A stretch of 64,000 bases of DNA from Phymatolithon calcareum (GCA_977006965.1 OZ345372.1:620001-684000), one strand, 5' to 3'. Shown: positions 23,620-35,146, numbered from the stretch's first letter. Translations and numbers: made by a program. Notes: a model not told the origin generated them from the letters alone.

Positions 23620-24042
23620 GCTTGGCAAATTTCACGGGTAGCCGTTTAGTTCCGTAACGCACGAATTCACTACGTAGCTGACGATAATAATGCACGGCAC
23701 GTGCATATGAATCAGAAAACAATTATAAAACACAATATGGTGTATCATATGGATCGTTAATTTGAAACTAATTGAACTGCAACCCTATTGGGCACATGTG
23801 CCTGTTTTTTTCCGTATAGTCTCTATAAGTCGTTGAGCATGGTCCGTTTCTTCCGAAGTATCGAAATATTGGTATTTCCCGCATTCTCCGGCGTCCCGAT
23901 TCCACTTATTTAGCCTGCCTTGCGTCCGCTACAGTTTCACATGTTCAAAACCGCGTAATACAGTAAATGCATTTTGTCTGCGCAAATTCCTAAGGTTGTG
24001 AACACCGGCGGCGACCTTGCGGACTGCTCAAAGCCAGGATCT

Positions 24043-25287
24043 ATGGATGGAACGGGGACACAGTTTGGAGCGTCGGGGCCCGCACCAGCTGCTCGTGATC
24101 AGTCGGGGACGGTAACTAAGCGTAAGATTCCCCGGAAGAGGTGCTGTCTCCGGTATTACGCCGTCAGCGTATTACTCACCACACTATTCTCTACTCTATG
24201 GACTAGCATGGCTACTGTGAGCGGGAAGCTGGGTGCACCCGTCTGGTCTCAACTGAGAGACTGGTGTCAGTATAGCAGCCTCGCGCATATGCCATTTAGT
24301 CACAGGGCCACGCGACTAGCGATACTCAATGACTCTGCCGTCATATCGCGTGCCGGTGCTAGTGGTGCCAACAGCGATGGGTTCGTGCTCCCGTGGACAA
24401 TGGACTTCGAAAGTGTGAGACCTGGAAATCCTGTAGCCGACGTTGAGGAGGTGGAAGATGTGCCAGGGTGTGCCATGGTCCAGCAAGGTGACGCGAATTG
24501 GAGGGCAGCGGAGTTTTGCAGGCTTTGCGGAGGCTCATGCCAGTGTGATCCAGATGAGAATGCTTGTTACGAAGAAAACATGAGAGGTCCTGATTGTGCA
24601 CAAGATTGTCGCTCATGCTATTGTATCATGGTGGACGACCATTGTCGCGAAAGTATTCCTGAAAGTATTCTACTACGTGACATAGGATTGGAAAAACAGT
24701 GTGAGGGGGAGTCGACGTGCGCAAGACGCGCACACGAGAACCCTGACCGAGCACCCATCGCTGTTCATGGGGAGGCCAATAATTTGAATGAGAAATCTAG
24801 AGCGACTAGCAGAGTTGGGATCGGGTATACTAATCCAGACAACACACCCAAAGAGGCTATGGCTCACAGTTTCAACATAGAGACGGATTTGAACTCAACG
24901 CCCGAACCCGTGGGGACCGGTAGTCATCAAGGAGCAGACCCTGGCACAGAAAGGCCGGAGGGGGCGCGAAAGACGGTTCGACGGTGCAAAGGGTCCACTA
25001 GCACAGAACCACAAGAAACAAGGCAACCAGTTGCAGATGACCCAGGATGTGAAATGTATACGGAACAGAATGAGTACCCGAATGCCGTTAAGTTCTGTAA
25101 AACGTGCGGCGGGCAATGCTTATGCGATTACGGCACGGGAAAATGCATCATGTACAATATGCGTGGACCGTACACTTCACGCGATTGTCTAGATTGCCGA
25201 TGTCGCGAGGTCGGCGACACATGCACAGACGGCAGACCGCTCTTGCGGGAGGACCTACTGCGTCGGTTTGTGCGGCGCACGGAATGA
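24043..25287 (+). CDS. Membrane-anchored protein with two identical-spacing ten-Cys modules
   Basis: The frame is open from 23959. The first ATG is at 24043 (414 residues), unless an upstream exon adds more N-terminus. A basic cluster (KRKIPRKRCCLR) is followed by one hydrophobic segment (about residues 38-60 from that ATG), fitting a type II membrane anchor with the rest outside or in a lumen. Two modules follow, at about 24465-24650 and 25047-25230. Both have the cysteine pattern C-x15-C-x2-C-x3-C-x1-C-x6-C-x13-C-x2-C-x1-C-x6-C and share PGC, FC..CGG.C.C and NMRGP. Module A has one extra Cys. The linker is hydrophilic and low complexity. Conserved odd spacing suggests disulphides or a metal cluster. 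I recognise no family. It may be a cell-surface or secreted binding protein. Confidence 0.6.
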   Translation: MDGTGTQFGASGPAPAARDQSGTVTKRKIPRKRCCLRYYAVSVLLTTLFSTLWTSMATVSGKLGAPVWSQLRDWCQYSSLAHMPFSHRATRLAILNDSAVISRAGASGANSDGFVLPWTMDFESVRPGNPVADVEEVEDVPGCAMVQQGDANWRAAEFCRLCGGSCQCDPDENACYEENMRGPDCAQDCRSCYCIMVDDHCRESIPESILLRDIGLEKQCEGESTCARRAHENPDRAPIAVHGEANNLNEKSRATSRVGIGYTNPDNTPKEAMAHSFNIETDLNSTPEPVGTGSHQGADPGTERPEGARKTVRRCKGSTSTEPQETRQPVADDPGCEMYTEQNEYPNAVKFCKTCGGQCLCDYGTGKCIMYNMRGPYTSRDCLDCRCREVGDTCTDGRPLLREDLLRRFVRRTE

Positions 25288-25387
25288 AAAGAAGGAATAG
25301 AAAAGGACCAAGCAGGTCCAAACGGGCTTGCATGTGACGACAGTGAGACACAAGAACACTTTTAGAAAAACCCAAGGCCAAGGATAC

Positions 25388-28300
25388 TAAAAAGAGGCCG
25401 AAACAACCACACATCGCACCCGGAAAGCGGTAAGTGTTGGTCGGCCAGTGTCTGAGGGCTGAAAGTTACGAGCGAGAATTGTTCTAGCGGTCTACGGGAA
25501 ACGTCGCGACATTTCGCTTGCGTCTGACGATGCGGCTGGTGCAGCATCGTTTACATTGGGCTTCTGTTGTTTATTTCAGAAAACTAACAGTTAGTCACTT
25601 GGAACTTAGTTTGTTATGTTTGCATTTTTCTCGTTTGATTGATAGTCAAGGTGATTTCATGTCCCATAGCAGTATAGTAGGTAACGATTTGAAGCAAGAG
25701 AAATCTTAAGTGCACGGATTGAGTGCTGCACAAACAATTGCCGCGCAGCGCTACGAGATGGTGGCGGGATAGGCATCTGTCAAGCGCTGAATCGGCGCCA
25801 CCTGCGATCCCGTCTCGTTCAATTTCAGAAACCTTTGCATTTCTGCTCATGCGTGCAGTTACTTCGTTCTGAACGAGAGTACGACGGGCGCACACCGCGC
25901 CGACTGAGCATTGATTTCTGTTCAAAGACATAACTTCTCCTAGTCAACAGGTACTTTGAATGAGGCTGCAGACGAGCCTTCCAGTTCATAACGGTGTCGC
26001 TCGCAGACCTTACTTTTCAAGATATCCCTTACCCATTCTTTCTGTGCACGATCTTGTTAAGAAATTGGAAATCGGGGCGTATCGATCACTTGCCCTTCCT
26101 GCGCCGCGAGGCATGGAACGTCGACAGGATTTCTATGATGAAAGTCATGAAGTCATACCACGCGTGATGATCCGCCCTGGATTTGTCAGATCTAGGACAT
26201 TACTAGCATCGAACCAGGAGCTCTATAACGGCTCCTTGCAATCTAACCACCGACACTGCCAGCATCGTATTGTGAACGGCACTTGCAAGAAGAACCAACG
26301 GATTAATCAAAGACACCGACTTACACTCAACGTACCGATTAGTCTAGTGCAAGTTTATGTCCCCTTTTGGAGCGTGTGCACTCTTTCGCTTCTGCACCTT
26401 TTTAAGCCGCGATCCTAATCGCATCCACTGAAAATAAAGAGCATCGTTCGGTAGACACCACAGGACCGGCGATGCATCATCGCCAATCTCATCGACGAAG
26501 CTGGATCGCCTCGCTTGAGGTTGGATTGCGGTGGACAAGATCTCCATGAAAATGATGCCGACAAGTCGGAGAGAGATTTTGGCGCGAGTCGTTCTCTTTC
26601 TTAACGCTCGATCACGGCAAATTAGAACCGCTGATTGACTTCTGCTCGGTTCTTCTTTCAGCGCACGCGATGCTTGTTTGCCCCAAGCAAGCTTTGCCGC
26701 CGGCGCAAGAATAAACAGTGCGACCATCCCACGTTGCCTTTGTTTCTCGCTGGACTTTATCTCTATGCTTCTCGTCCCGCTCTGTTCACCGAAGTATTGC
26801 CGGCTTGCCACTTGATGATTGAAGTGTCATTGTGCCGGAGTGGAGGCTATTGTCGTATTTAAAAGCTCGTCAGTACGGAAAGGAACATGAATGAGGGAGA
26901 TGACAGGTACCACGGCACATGTCATTTCTCGATCAGCGTGCAGCACTACTCGAGGAGGACATAGATGGTCATTTCCATTCATGTGATGACCAATCTCGAG
27001 AACATCAATTAGCGGAGCCGAAGCCAGCGCAACGTCTGGAAATCGGAGATATCTAAGTTCGATCGCGAACCACCCTTAAGAAGCGTTTGCCAAGATCTTC
27101 TCCAACGAGAGGACTTCACTTTTCCTCTTCTGTGCACTCGAGCAAATGCTCTCATGCAGCCGTGCTAGTGCGACACTAAATAGTCACGGGAGTGCAATCC
27201 AGAAGCAAGCACCAGACGGAACTTGGTGGCCTAGTAGTTTTGTTTCTTATCAAGCAGTAGTGTCGTCTGCGAACGGCACGACTTCGTGTTCACCAATAAC
27301 TGGTAAACTCGAAGTTATCCGATCCTCCGCCCTTTATAGCGGGAAAGATTTTATCATGATAAATGGTGGCCCGAGGGGGCGCAGGGGCAATATTCGGACC
27401 ATGAAAGGAGAAGTCCGTACACGTGTCATACCTGGCCAGTCACCTTGATCCCCATCACCGACGTCGTCCGGTTATCCCTGGCTAAACCGGACTGGGGGAT
27501 GAGGAACAGGCGAGGAAGTGGTCTTCGGGCCAAGCGAGGAATTGGAATAATCATTCAAGCTGTCCGCGCAGGAAGGTGAGGAGTGCCATTCTTTGCGAAG
27601 CGTTGTCATGCTTTCTCCATGCTGCGAGTGTCTGACTTCTTTGCATGATTTGTGTCTCGTCCAGAATTACGGCGGGCGATGAAGACGGAGCTGCTGACAT
27701 CTTGGCAGAAACTTTACCTGACGTTGCTCGTATGACAAGGCATGCTCAACTTGTTTTTGCGCGACGGTCATTGAAAGAATGTGCTGGTACTGTGCCACTT
27801 CCCGAAAGTCCAGCAGAAAACGAAGTCGATTTGGCGTTAAATATTACACCAACAGGGAAACCAGCCTCCAAAGAACCAGGATTGGGCAACCTTCAGAACG
27901 CAGCAATTGCGAACTCCAACGATCTTTTACCATCGATCAGAGCCCGGACTCCCGGCACCGCCACCCCGGGACCCAGGAAGCGTCGACGAGTACAAAGCGG
28001 CATGACGTCATTCGATGATAGTCGCAGAGAAGGCGAAAGAGCGGAAATGTCTTCTTTCCTCTGTGCACAACCTACCACCCGTCTGGAGCACATTGGTGGT
28101 ATTGACAAAACTGTTCAAACTATTCGCGAGCTCACGGAATGGCCCCTTTTCCACCATGAAATTTACACACATCTGGGGGTGGACCCTCCACGCGGAGTTT
28201 TATTACACGGACCGCCGGGTTGCGGCAAAACGTTGCTTGCGCACGGCATAGCGGGGGAACTGGGTGTGTCTTTCTTGAAAGTGTCTGGTCCTGAAATCGT

Positions 28301-29107
28301 GTCGAGCATGTCTGGAGAAAGCGAACGAAAACTGCGCAATCTCTTCGCGGAGGCTAGGCGACTATCCCCGAGCATTATATTTATTGACGAAATTGACGCG
28401 ATTGCATCACGAAAAGAGGGGGCCACGAAGGATATGGAACGTAGAATTGTGTCGCAACTCATCTCTTGTATTGACGAGGGAAGCGGAAACGAAGAGGAAA
28501 AACAAAGCGAGACACCGCAAATGAATCCTGCAGTTGCAGAAAATGGAGAAGCGGTTAAACTGCCTGCGGATGGCACTGGACAAGGGGGAACGACAAAGGG
28601 ATTATCTGCGCACGCAGCGCCAGAATCATCTTCATTTATTGTTATTGCTGCAACTAACAGACCGGAGTCCATTGAACCGGCACTTCGTCGAGCTGGGCGG
28701 TTCGACCGTGAAATTGAGCTCGGTGCACCTGATGAGGTGGCAAGAGGAGCAATTTTGTCTAAGCTCTCCTGCAAACTTAAAGTTGCAGATGATGTCAATT
28801 TTTCATCTATTGCGAAACGGACTGCAGGTTACGTTGGGGCAGACCTTGACTTGTTAGTGCGAGAGGCAGGAATGGTGGCAGTGCGTCGGTTTGCGACCAG
28901 TGTTCAAGAAAAGCTTATGTCCAAGGAGCAGTATGCCGATATGGAAATGGACGACGTCAAGAAGATAGGTCTCGAAGCACTCGCGCAGTTGCAAAGGGAG
29001 CCTTTCTCATCGGAGGAAATGCGCGACTGTGTGGTGAGCATGGACGACTTCCGCAGTGCTTTAGACACTATACAGCCGTCAGCTCTTAGAGAAGGCTTTG
29101 CTACACG
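25388..29107. repeat. Segmental duplication A, right copy (3.72 kb)
   Basis: This is the partner of 11457-15179. The left edge lies about 100 bp past the stop of the Cys-rich gene. At the right edge the sequence continues uninterrupted into the second half of the NVL gene, so this copy keeps the original right flank while the other keeps a different left flank. Confidence 0.95.
26344..26811 (-). other. Duplicated 155-codon ORF of uncertain status (right copy)
   Basis: This is the right-copy counterpart of 12416-12883, overlapped by the plus-strand 152-codon frame 25960-26418. The composition is basic, no domain is recognised, and both differences from the left copy alter the protein. Further plus-strand open stretches at 27146-27448 lie upstream of the NVL start and could be 5' untranslated sequence. 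I cannot assign any of them. Confidence 0.2.
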
Positions 29108-30008
29108 CCCAGATGTGACCTGGGCCGATGTCGGGGCATTGGAGCATGTTCGGGAAGAGTTGATGATGGCAATTGTACAGCCAATTCGGCGCCCCGAAGC
29201 CTTCGCATCTCTTGGACTGCATGCACCGGCCGGGGTGCTGCTCTACGGCCCCCCGGGATGCGGAAAAACTTTGCTTGCGAGGGCGGTTGCGTCAGAAAGT
29301 GGCGCCAACTTCATTTCTGTGAAGGGTCCGGAGCTGTTGAGCAAGTACGTGGGTGACAGCGAACTGGCCGTACGAAAGCTGTTCGCCAGAGCGAGATCCA
29401 GTGCGCCCTGCGTAATATTCTTTGACGAACTGGATGCGCTTGCACCACGTCGAGGCGGCGAGGCATCTGGATCTTCGAGCTCTTCCGGGGCATCAGAGCG
29501 CGTGGTGAACATGCTCTTGACAGAGATGGACGGATTTGGAAGTCGACAGCAAGTCTTCCTCGTCGCGGCAACAAATCGCCCGGACATCATTGATCCTGCA
29601 ATGCTACGTCCGGGACGGCTCGACAAGCTTTTGTATGTTGGATTGCCCGACGAAGAGGACCGGGTTAGCATTTTCAGAAAATTGACCTCTAAGATGAAGA
29701 TTGTTCCAGGCGTGGACATAGATGCCATTCCAAGGGACCGAAAATGCGCAGGCTTTTCAGGCGCTGATCTGAATGCGCTTGTGAGGGCGGCTGGGGAGCA
29801 TGCACTACGCGAGCAATTCACAGATAATAGTGCGGGCGCTGTCGACGGTATTCATGCGCGTCATTTTGAAGCTGCCTTAGAATCTGTGCTTCCTTCCGTT
29901 TCTACTCGCGATGCTAAACTGTATCAATCTATGCAGGTGAAGCTTCGAAAATCACGTGCACAACTAGTGTCGAAAGAAGAGGCAGGAGATGCACTTCGAC
30001 AAACTTAG
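27499..30008 (+). CDS. NVL: NVL/Rix7-type double AAA ATPase, 60S ribosome assembly factor
   Basis: Two exons: ATG at 27499, intron 27576-27664 (89 nt, donor AAG|GTGAGG, branch-like CTGAC, acceptor CGTCCAG), then an open frame to 30008, giving 806 residues. A basic stretch PRKRRRV (about residue 130) is a likely nuclear signal. D1 has Walker A GPPGCGKT (about 207) and Walker B IIFIDEIDAI (about 262), with the family-typical SGESE, MERRIVSQL and GATNRP-like segments. D2 has a second GPPGCGKT (about 553) and VIFFDELDAL (about 608), preceded by VTWADVGALEHVREEL, the hallmark of NVL/Rix7 D2. The family forms a hexamer in the nucleolus that strips assembly factors from pre-60S particles using ATP. 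The exon-1 start is inferred; the later ATG at 27645 would lie in the intron. It is convergent with the kinase gene, 158 bp away. A truncated duplicate lies at 13570-15179. Confidence 0.88.
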
Positions 30009-30166
30009 CCGCAATAATTTTGGAAACTCTGTGCCGCGGTATAGAGTGTGAGTTGTAGTCTAGCGAGTGTGAGTGTTTACATTTCCAGTTTCAAAAAGTT
30101 GTTTGTTTCTGTACATTGAATGAAAAAGAGATTGCCACAGGAGGAATCGAGATTAATGAACAAAAC

Positions 30167-32488
30167 CTATGCGCCATGTATTCTCTCTCCGGCAATCAAT
30201 GGCACAGAAGGGTCCTCATTACGCCTTGAGAAATCACGACTAACTCGCGATCTCACCGGATACTCCGCGCTCCTTCGACCGATGCTTGGGCGACGGTTAT
30301 TGCGCAAGCGTTTCTCGTGCTGCCCGGATAGTACCCGGCCAATCTTTTGCGTCCTCGATGGAACCGGCGGTCGACCGTCGGTGTCTCTCCTCTGAAAACG
30401 TCCGTCCCTTGTTTTGTCATGACCAGTGGAATGATGTCGGAGGTGGTGCGGCGGCGGGGCGATACCTTCCTCCGGGACGTCGCGCCGACGGAAGCTGCGC
30501 CGCTGCGCATTGCGGAACATGGGCGGTAGGGAATCATGATGAAATTCCTGTAACGATGCCCGTCCGTAACCGTTCAGATCATTCCCACCTAGACATTCTA
30601 GACGATCCAAACCTGAACGAGCTGAAGTCATGCGTTCTGGAAGTGAACGGCGGAAAAATCCGGCAGATTCCCCACGTGGGTCAAGTTGTGATGTGAGCCC
30701 TTGGACACCGCCGTCGCGACATGTCCAAGCCCACGACGCGATCGCCCATGTCTCCATATACTTGCCCTTCGCACGTAAGACGGCCGGAAATTCCGCGGCC
30801 GCCGACACGTCCTCATCTTCGCTGAAACTTACATTTCGCCATTCCTCCGCATTGATGTTACGGAGGAGATACTTATCCAGTGTTGAGGAGTTAGTTTCTG
30901 GACTATTTGCTTCTGGACTGTCTGAGGGTACAATTGTGCTTGATGATATGTTATCTGGCTTCGTCCTTCCGCTCGAAGACTTCGCTATGGTGGCTGCCTT
31001 CTCCGATTTAGCAGCCACAAAATGAGCCAGTCCGTCCGGATGAGGTTCCTTCCTAGCGACCCTGACCCAGTCGACATCGGCGAAGAATCGGTGCCGCTTC
31101 ACCTGCTCTAATGTTGGACGGCGGCTCGGGTCGTTCTGCAAGAGGCCTTTGATGAGAGATACAGCCTCGAGGCTGAGAGACGAGGAGTAACGAACGGCTC
31201 GAGTTCGTTGCATATGCTCCATTTCCTCCATTGTACGACCTCTGAAATTGAATGGGGTGCGACCGACGAGAATGTGATAAATAAATACCCCTAAACACCA
31301 GAAATCGAGAGTGACATTGTAAGGTTTTGACTGCAACATCTCAGGGGCCGCGTAAGCAGTGGTGCCGCATATCGTCTGGGTTAGTTGATTGTTCGGCCAC
31401 GAAAGGACTTTTGCAAGTCCGAAATCGGCAAGTCGAATATGCCCCTCCCCATCAAGCACAACATTCTCCGGCTTCAGATCACGGTAAACAATGTTGCAGT
31501 CGTGCAACCAGCCCAACGCAAGCACTACCTCAGCAATTAGCCGTCGAGCATGGCGCTCGCTTAGGCGACCCTTGTTCGCTTGAAGGAGGGAGAAGACATC
31601 ACCGCCGTCGTAAAAATCAGTGGCAAAATACAAGTGTACATCTGTTTGAAAGGCGTACCTCATCTGTATCAGGAACGGACATCCGACGCACATTTCGAGG
31701 ACCAATCGTTCATTGATGACATGTTGGAAGGTAAGTTGTGTACGAAATACCTTGGATTTGTCAATGACCTTCAAGGCAAGTCTTGCATTCGTATAGTTAT
31801 CGCGGACAAGAAACACTTTGCCTGACGCACCCTTTCCAATAGCCGTGATCCAATCGAAATCCGCAAGCCGCACCGTAGTATAAGGAACAGTATGCGTTTG
31901 CAGCAAAGCGCACCAATTCTGAGCCTCTTGCGGCTCACGGAATCGAAGCAGGAGCGAGGCACCGTCTTCACGTCGAAGTTTCACCTGGGAATATGAAAGT
32001 GTATTCTTGAGATCAAGAATGCACTTTGTGGCAGTAAAAACGAGTTGAATCGGACGACTATTCGGATCCGATGACGAAGGCATTGTCTCGGGGTCAAAGA
32101 AAAGAAGCATTCCGCCGCGAAGTTCGCCCCAAAAATGCAACCATTGGCTTCTAAAAAGCGACGCAACACGACCGGAGTCACGTCTGACGAGCATATAGCC
32201 CTGCGCGGCAAGAGGGAGTTGTCGCACGAGCGCAAGTGCATCGAAAGCGAGTTGGCGACGCAACGCGGCACCCTCTTCCGGGCGCATGTACGCCGAGGCG
32301 CGCTGTGCAACAGAGTTTGGGATGTAAAATGCACCTGAGACGCGCGATGACGGCGGAGTGGATGGTGGCCCATCGGCCGGCGTGTGGTTGTCTGGATTGT
32401 ACGCAAGATGAGCTTCATCGTTGTGAAGGTCACCTCGAGCGCTAATACTTTTGCGAACGCGTTGCGCGGCCTCGCGCCAATGCACCAT
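30167..32488 (-). CDS. PH-domain AGC-type Ser/Thr protein kinase
   Basis: 773 residues from ATG at 32488, single exon. Residues about 92-200 form a PH-like domain ending in the typical helix Trp (QNWCALLQ). The kinase domain is at about 211-470: glycine loop GKGASGKV (218-224), catalytic Lys in ALKVIDK (240), YRDLKPEN with Asp337, DFG at 355-357, and activation segment TICGTTAYAAPE with Thr372 in the position phosphorylated by PDK1 in AGC kinases. The order PH then kinase resembles Akt, so binding to membrane phosphoinositides is likely. The C-terminal tail is long, Ser-rich and very Arg-rich, and I see no canonical FxxF hydrophobic motif, so regulation may differ from Akt. It is divergent from GatC (about 660 bp between starts), and a CTGTACAGTA motif lies about 100 bp upstream of the ATG. 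Confidence 0.85.
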   Translation of the reverse strand: MVHWREAAQRVRKSISARGDLHNDEAHLAYNPDNHTPADGPPSTPPSSRVSGAFYIPNSVAQRASAYMRPEEGAALRRQLAFDALALVRQLPLAAQGYMLVRRDSGRVASLFRSQWLHFWGELRGGMLLFFDPETMPSSSDPNSRPIQLVFTATKCILDLKNTLSYSQVKLRREDGASLLLRFREPQEAQNWCALLQTHTVPYTTVRLADFDWITAIGKGASGKVFLVRDNYTNARLALKVIDKSKVFRTQLTFQHVINERLVLEMCVGCPFLIQMRYAFQTDVHLYFATDFYDGGDVFSLLQANKGRLSERHARRLIAEVVLALGWLHDCNIVYRDLKPENVVLDGEGHIRLADFGLAKVLSWPNNQLTQTICGTTAYAAPEMLQSKPYNVTLDFWCLGVFIYHILVGRTPFNFRGRTMEEMEHMQRTRAVRYSSSLSLEAVSLIKGLLQNDPSRRPTLEQVKRHRFFADVDWVRVARKEPHPDGLAHFVAAKSEKAATIAKSSSGRTKPDNISSSTIVPSDSPEANSPETNSSTLDKYLLRNINAEEWRNVSFSEDEDVSAAAEFPAVLRAKGKYMETWAIASWAWTCRDGGVQGLTSQLDPRGESAGFFRRSLPERMTSARSGLDRLECLGGNDLNGYGRASLQEFHHDSLPPMFRNAQRRSFRRRDVPEEGIAPPPHHLRHHSTGHDKTRDGRFQRRDTDGRPPVPSRTQKIGRVLSGQHEKRLRNNRRPSIGRRSAEYPVRSRVSRDFSRRNEDPSVPLIAGERIHGA

Positions 32489-33149
32489 GACGACCTCGCG
32501 CGTGCGGAAGTGATTAGAGCAAAGACCACCTCGCCCACCGGCGGGAAGGAAAAATTCTGCAGAGGTTGGCGCGAGAGGATTTGCCCTGTACAGTACTACC
32601 TCCTTCCCTCTACAGCACTAGGCACGGAGCGGGCGCAAACGTGGGCGTTGACCAACAGTGGGGACCGAATGTGCTCCGTGGTGGCCACTCCTCTCTTGCA
32701 AGCGGGCATCGCACTGTAATGTAACGTTCAAATGACGTAAACTGCCCCGCGGGTCAGCTTATCAATTCACTGCTCCTTTGAGCATTTTTATTTTAGAATT
32801 TCTTCATGACGTATGATCCTCAAAATACGTCAAAGAGATGGCCCGATCCTGAATCTTCTTCCTTCAGTCCACACCGACAGGTCCTTCTGGTCCGTATGTT
32901 CATCAAAGTCTGCGAAGGTAGACGACAGCATCCCCCACCGTGCCCCAACTTAGAGCGACTGACAGGCCCGTGGCTGCAACCTATGAAACGATCATTCCGT
33001 CACTTGGCGCTGATGCAATTATGCCCGCGGTCCGCCTGCATCGTCGCTATGATCTATATTTGTGCCCGAGATCATACATTTTCTGCTTGATCACGGAGGC
33101 AAGATCATCATCATGGCGTTTTTTCCCGCCGAGGTGCACTTTTCCATCA

Positions 33150-33635
33150 ATGACGATGGCTAGTTTCATCTCTTCCACAGTATTCCGCCATCGGCTGTCG
33201 CACGGAGCGCGAAGGGGAGTATGCCTGCGCGTGCGCATGTGTACAGGTCCGGCGAACAAGGACATTGTTCGAAGAACGGCTCGACTGGCACATCTCAAAG
33301 TGAGCGATGAAGAAATCGATCGAATTGCACCTGATTTCCAAAAGATGCTTGGCTTTGTCGACAAACTTAACGACCTAGACGTCAGCGACAGCGATCCTAT
33401 AACGTCCATTGCGCCGCTGCAAAATGTGCTCCGCGAGGACGTGCCGAAGGCGTTTCCGCATGTGTAAGTGTGCACCGTCTGATACGTGGGTGCATGTGCG
33501 TGTGATGTCCTCTAACGACTTTGAGTATATTTCGGGCCATGCATGCATATTTGGGAGCGAAGTGACGATATTGTGAGGGAGGCACCGTTGGCCAAGAATG
33601 ACTTCATAATAGTCCCAAAGATTGGTATCGACTGA
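33150..33635 (+). CDS. gatC: Glutamyl-tRNA(Gln) amidotransferase subunit C, organellar, intact copy
   Basis: I model two exons: 33150-33463 and 33578-33635, with an intron of 114 nt (donor GTAAGT, branch-like CTAAC at about 33515, acceptor TTGTGAG). The product has 123 residues. The first about 35 are basic and Ser/Arg-rich, fitting an organelle transit peptide. The core (RRTARLAHLKVSDEEIDRI ... ITSIAPLQNVLRED) is characteristic of GatC, and exon 2 supplies the conserved end (EAPLAKNDFIIVPKIG), which argues strongly for the intron. GatC stabilises the GatA subunit of the GatCAB complex that converts Glu-tRNA(Gln) to Gln-tRNA(Gln) in mitochondria or plastids. The right duplicate (40153-40638) carries a nonsense mutation, so this is probably the working copy. 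Confidence 0.85.
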
Positions 33636-34216
33636 ACGAGCACAGCAGCATTCATTGCATTGAGTCTCGCAGGCAAAATATTTATTATAGATTCGTCCGC
33701 CATTTTCTTATTCACTTTCTGTGTCAGAGAAGGTTTCTAGTGTTATTTGTGTCACATCTGCCTGCCCCAGTACCGCCGGCATTGAACACGTGCACGTTCT
33801 ATTTTTCGGAATATGTGAGTGGCTATCCTCGCGGTCCGCCTTCCAGTAACCGGTTTGGACGATTCGTCGGAGCACCTTTTGCTTTTGGACGTGCCGCAAT
33901 GGCTCAGTACAGACAGTCTGCTCGTTTGACAATTTTCAAAGTGGATAGGCATCGAAATTGGGTTAAGAAAAGGTCATAATTCTCCTGTTTCAGCGTGTAC
34001 ATGCGGTGATGGGGGACATTGATGGAGATATAGGGCGCCACAAAGCCGCCATCCAAAAGGTTTTTAACGTCACTTTTGCGAAACCATCTCCCTTTTGATG
34101 TCTCATTTCTATCTCTCACAAACTTGTGAAAGGCGTAGGGGCTAGCTATATGACACGCTCCTGTCCATGAAGAAGACCAAATCCAAAATTGGGGCTTTAT
34201 TACCCTACTTTCATCA

Positions 34217-35052
34217 CTACCGTGTTTTCGAATCTCGGACTTCGAACACAACAGCCGGTGCTCCGCACGGCACTGGCAAGAACGGAAACGGCGCCATCAT
34301 CTCCCACGGTTGCATAATCCTAACTTCCCTATTCTCCCTATCCAAATTAGTAACCTCCCTTATCTGCGCCTCGACGACCTGCGTCGTAGACGTCTTGTGT
34401 GCCATCATTAGGCATAGTACGACGGGGATATGCACAATGGAAGCTTTAAACAGCGGTCTCGCCGCTATGGCCGATGTCGGTGCCGAAGCTAATCTGCGAG
34501 CACCCTCATACATCCACCAACTCAGGGCTGCATTTTCCCATGCGAAAACAGGGCTCGTCACATCAGCCCACGTGAATGCGACGCCGAGCGGCAACAACGC
34601 CGCGGTAGTTATAGCCACCCATCTCGCGTTCGCAACAGGATTGCTGACGGCAAGCATGCGCAATCCGCCAGCCGCATAATCCGTGCGCACCACGACGGCG
34701 AGCGCGTGAAAGTGAGGAATCTGCCAGAGAAAAAGGAGTCCGCCCAGCGCCCACGCTCCTCGTTCCCGCTCCCCTGTGAGTGCACCATCGCTCGCGACGG
34801 TCCAGCGGAGCACCGGTGGGATGACGCCGACGACCGCGCCCACCCACGTATTTGCACTCGATATCGGCTTGAGCGGCGTGTACAATCCCGCGTAGAGCCC
34901 GATATTCGCGGCCGCAGCGATGCCGCTGTGGAATTTGTCTCCGATGCTAACGATGCTACGCCTGCCGTGCCGGTCGAAAATGCAAATAACGCTGCATGGG
35001 CCAGCCCAATGCGTCCGGAGGGAAGGGGCCGAAGACGAGTGCGCCCCATGAG
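34217..35052 (-). pseudogene. COX10 (heme A farnesyltransferase), truncated left copy
   Basis: This block matches the last about 280 codons of the intact COX10 at 41231-42349. Near 34914 one base is missing relative to that copy (GGCCGCAGCG versus GGCCGCCAGCG), shifting the frame between the RPLPSGRI region and the AGLYTPLKP region. The match ends at 35052, removing the N-terminus and the conserved Asn/Asp-rich prenyl-diphosphate site. The 3' coding end is otherwise well preserved. Without a start or active site it cannot make enzyme. Confidence 0.85.
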
Positions 35053-35146
35053 TGTGTCTTGGATAGCGCAAGGGTCCTTTGCCCTTGAGGCTAGATCAGG
35101 GCTGGTTTCGAAGGTACATGACAAATAGGTGTGTCGTGGCGCCCAA

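Larger units (their letters stand above)
33048..35052. repeat. Segmental duplication B, left copy (2.0 kb)
   Basis: This block matches 40051-42067 at high identity (roughly 95-98%, with several small indels). It contains GatC (intact here) and the 3' two thirds of COX10 (broken here). The left flank is the natural upstream region shared with the kinase. On the right the match stops abruptly inside COX10. Confidence 0.95.

Noticed and set aside
32940-33149. Longer gatC N-terminus from a GTG codon at 32940
   Set aside because: It lacks ATG, crosses the boundary of the duplicated block and adds sequence not shared by the other copy. ATG at 33150 gives a normal transit peptide.
35113-35146. TGGCGCC as a retroelement primer-binding site next to the LTR-like stretch
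   Set aside because: It lies on the wrong side of the putative LTR for a 5' LTR-PBS order, and a similar TGTCGTGGCGCC occurs by homology inside the intact COX10 gene (about 42138).
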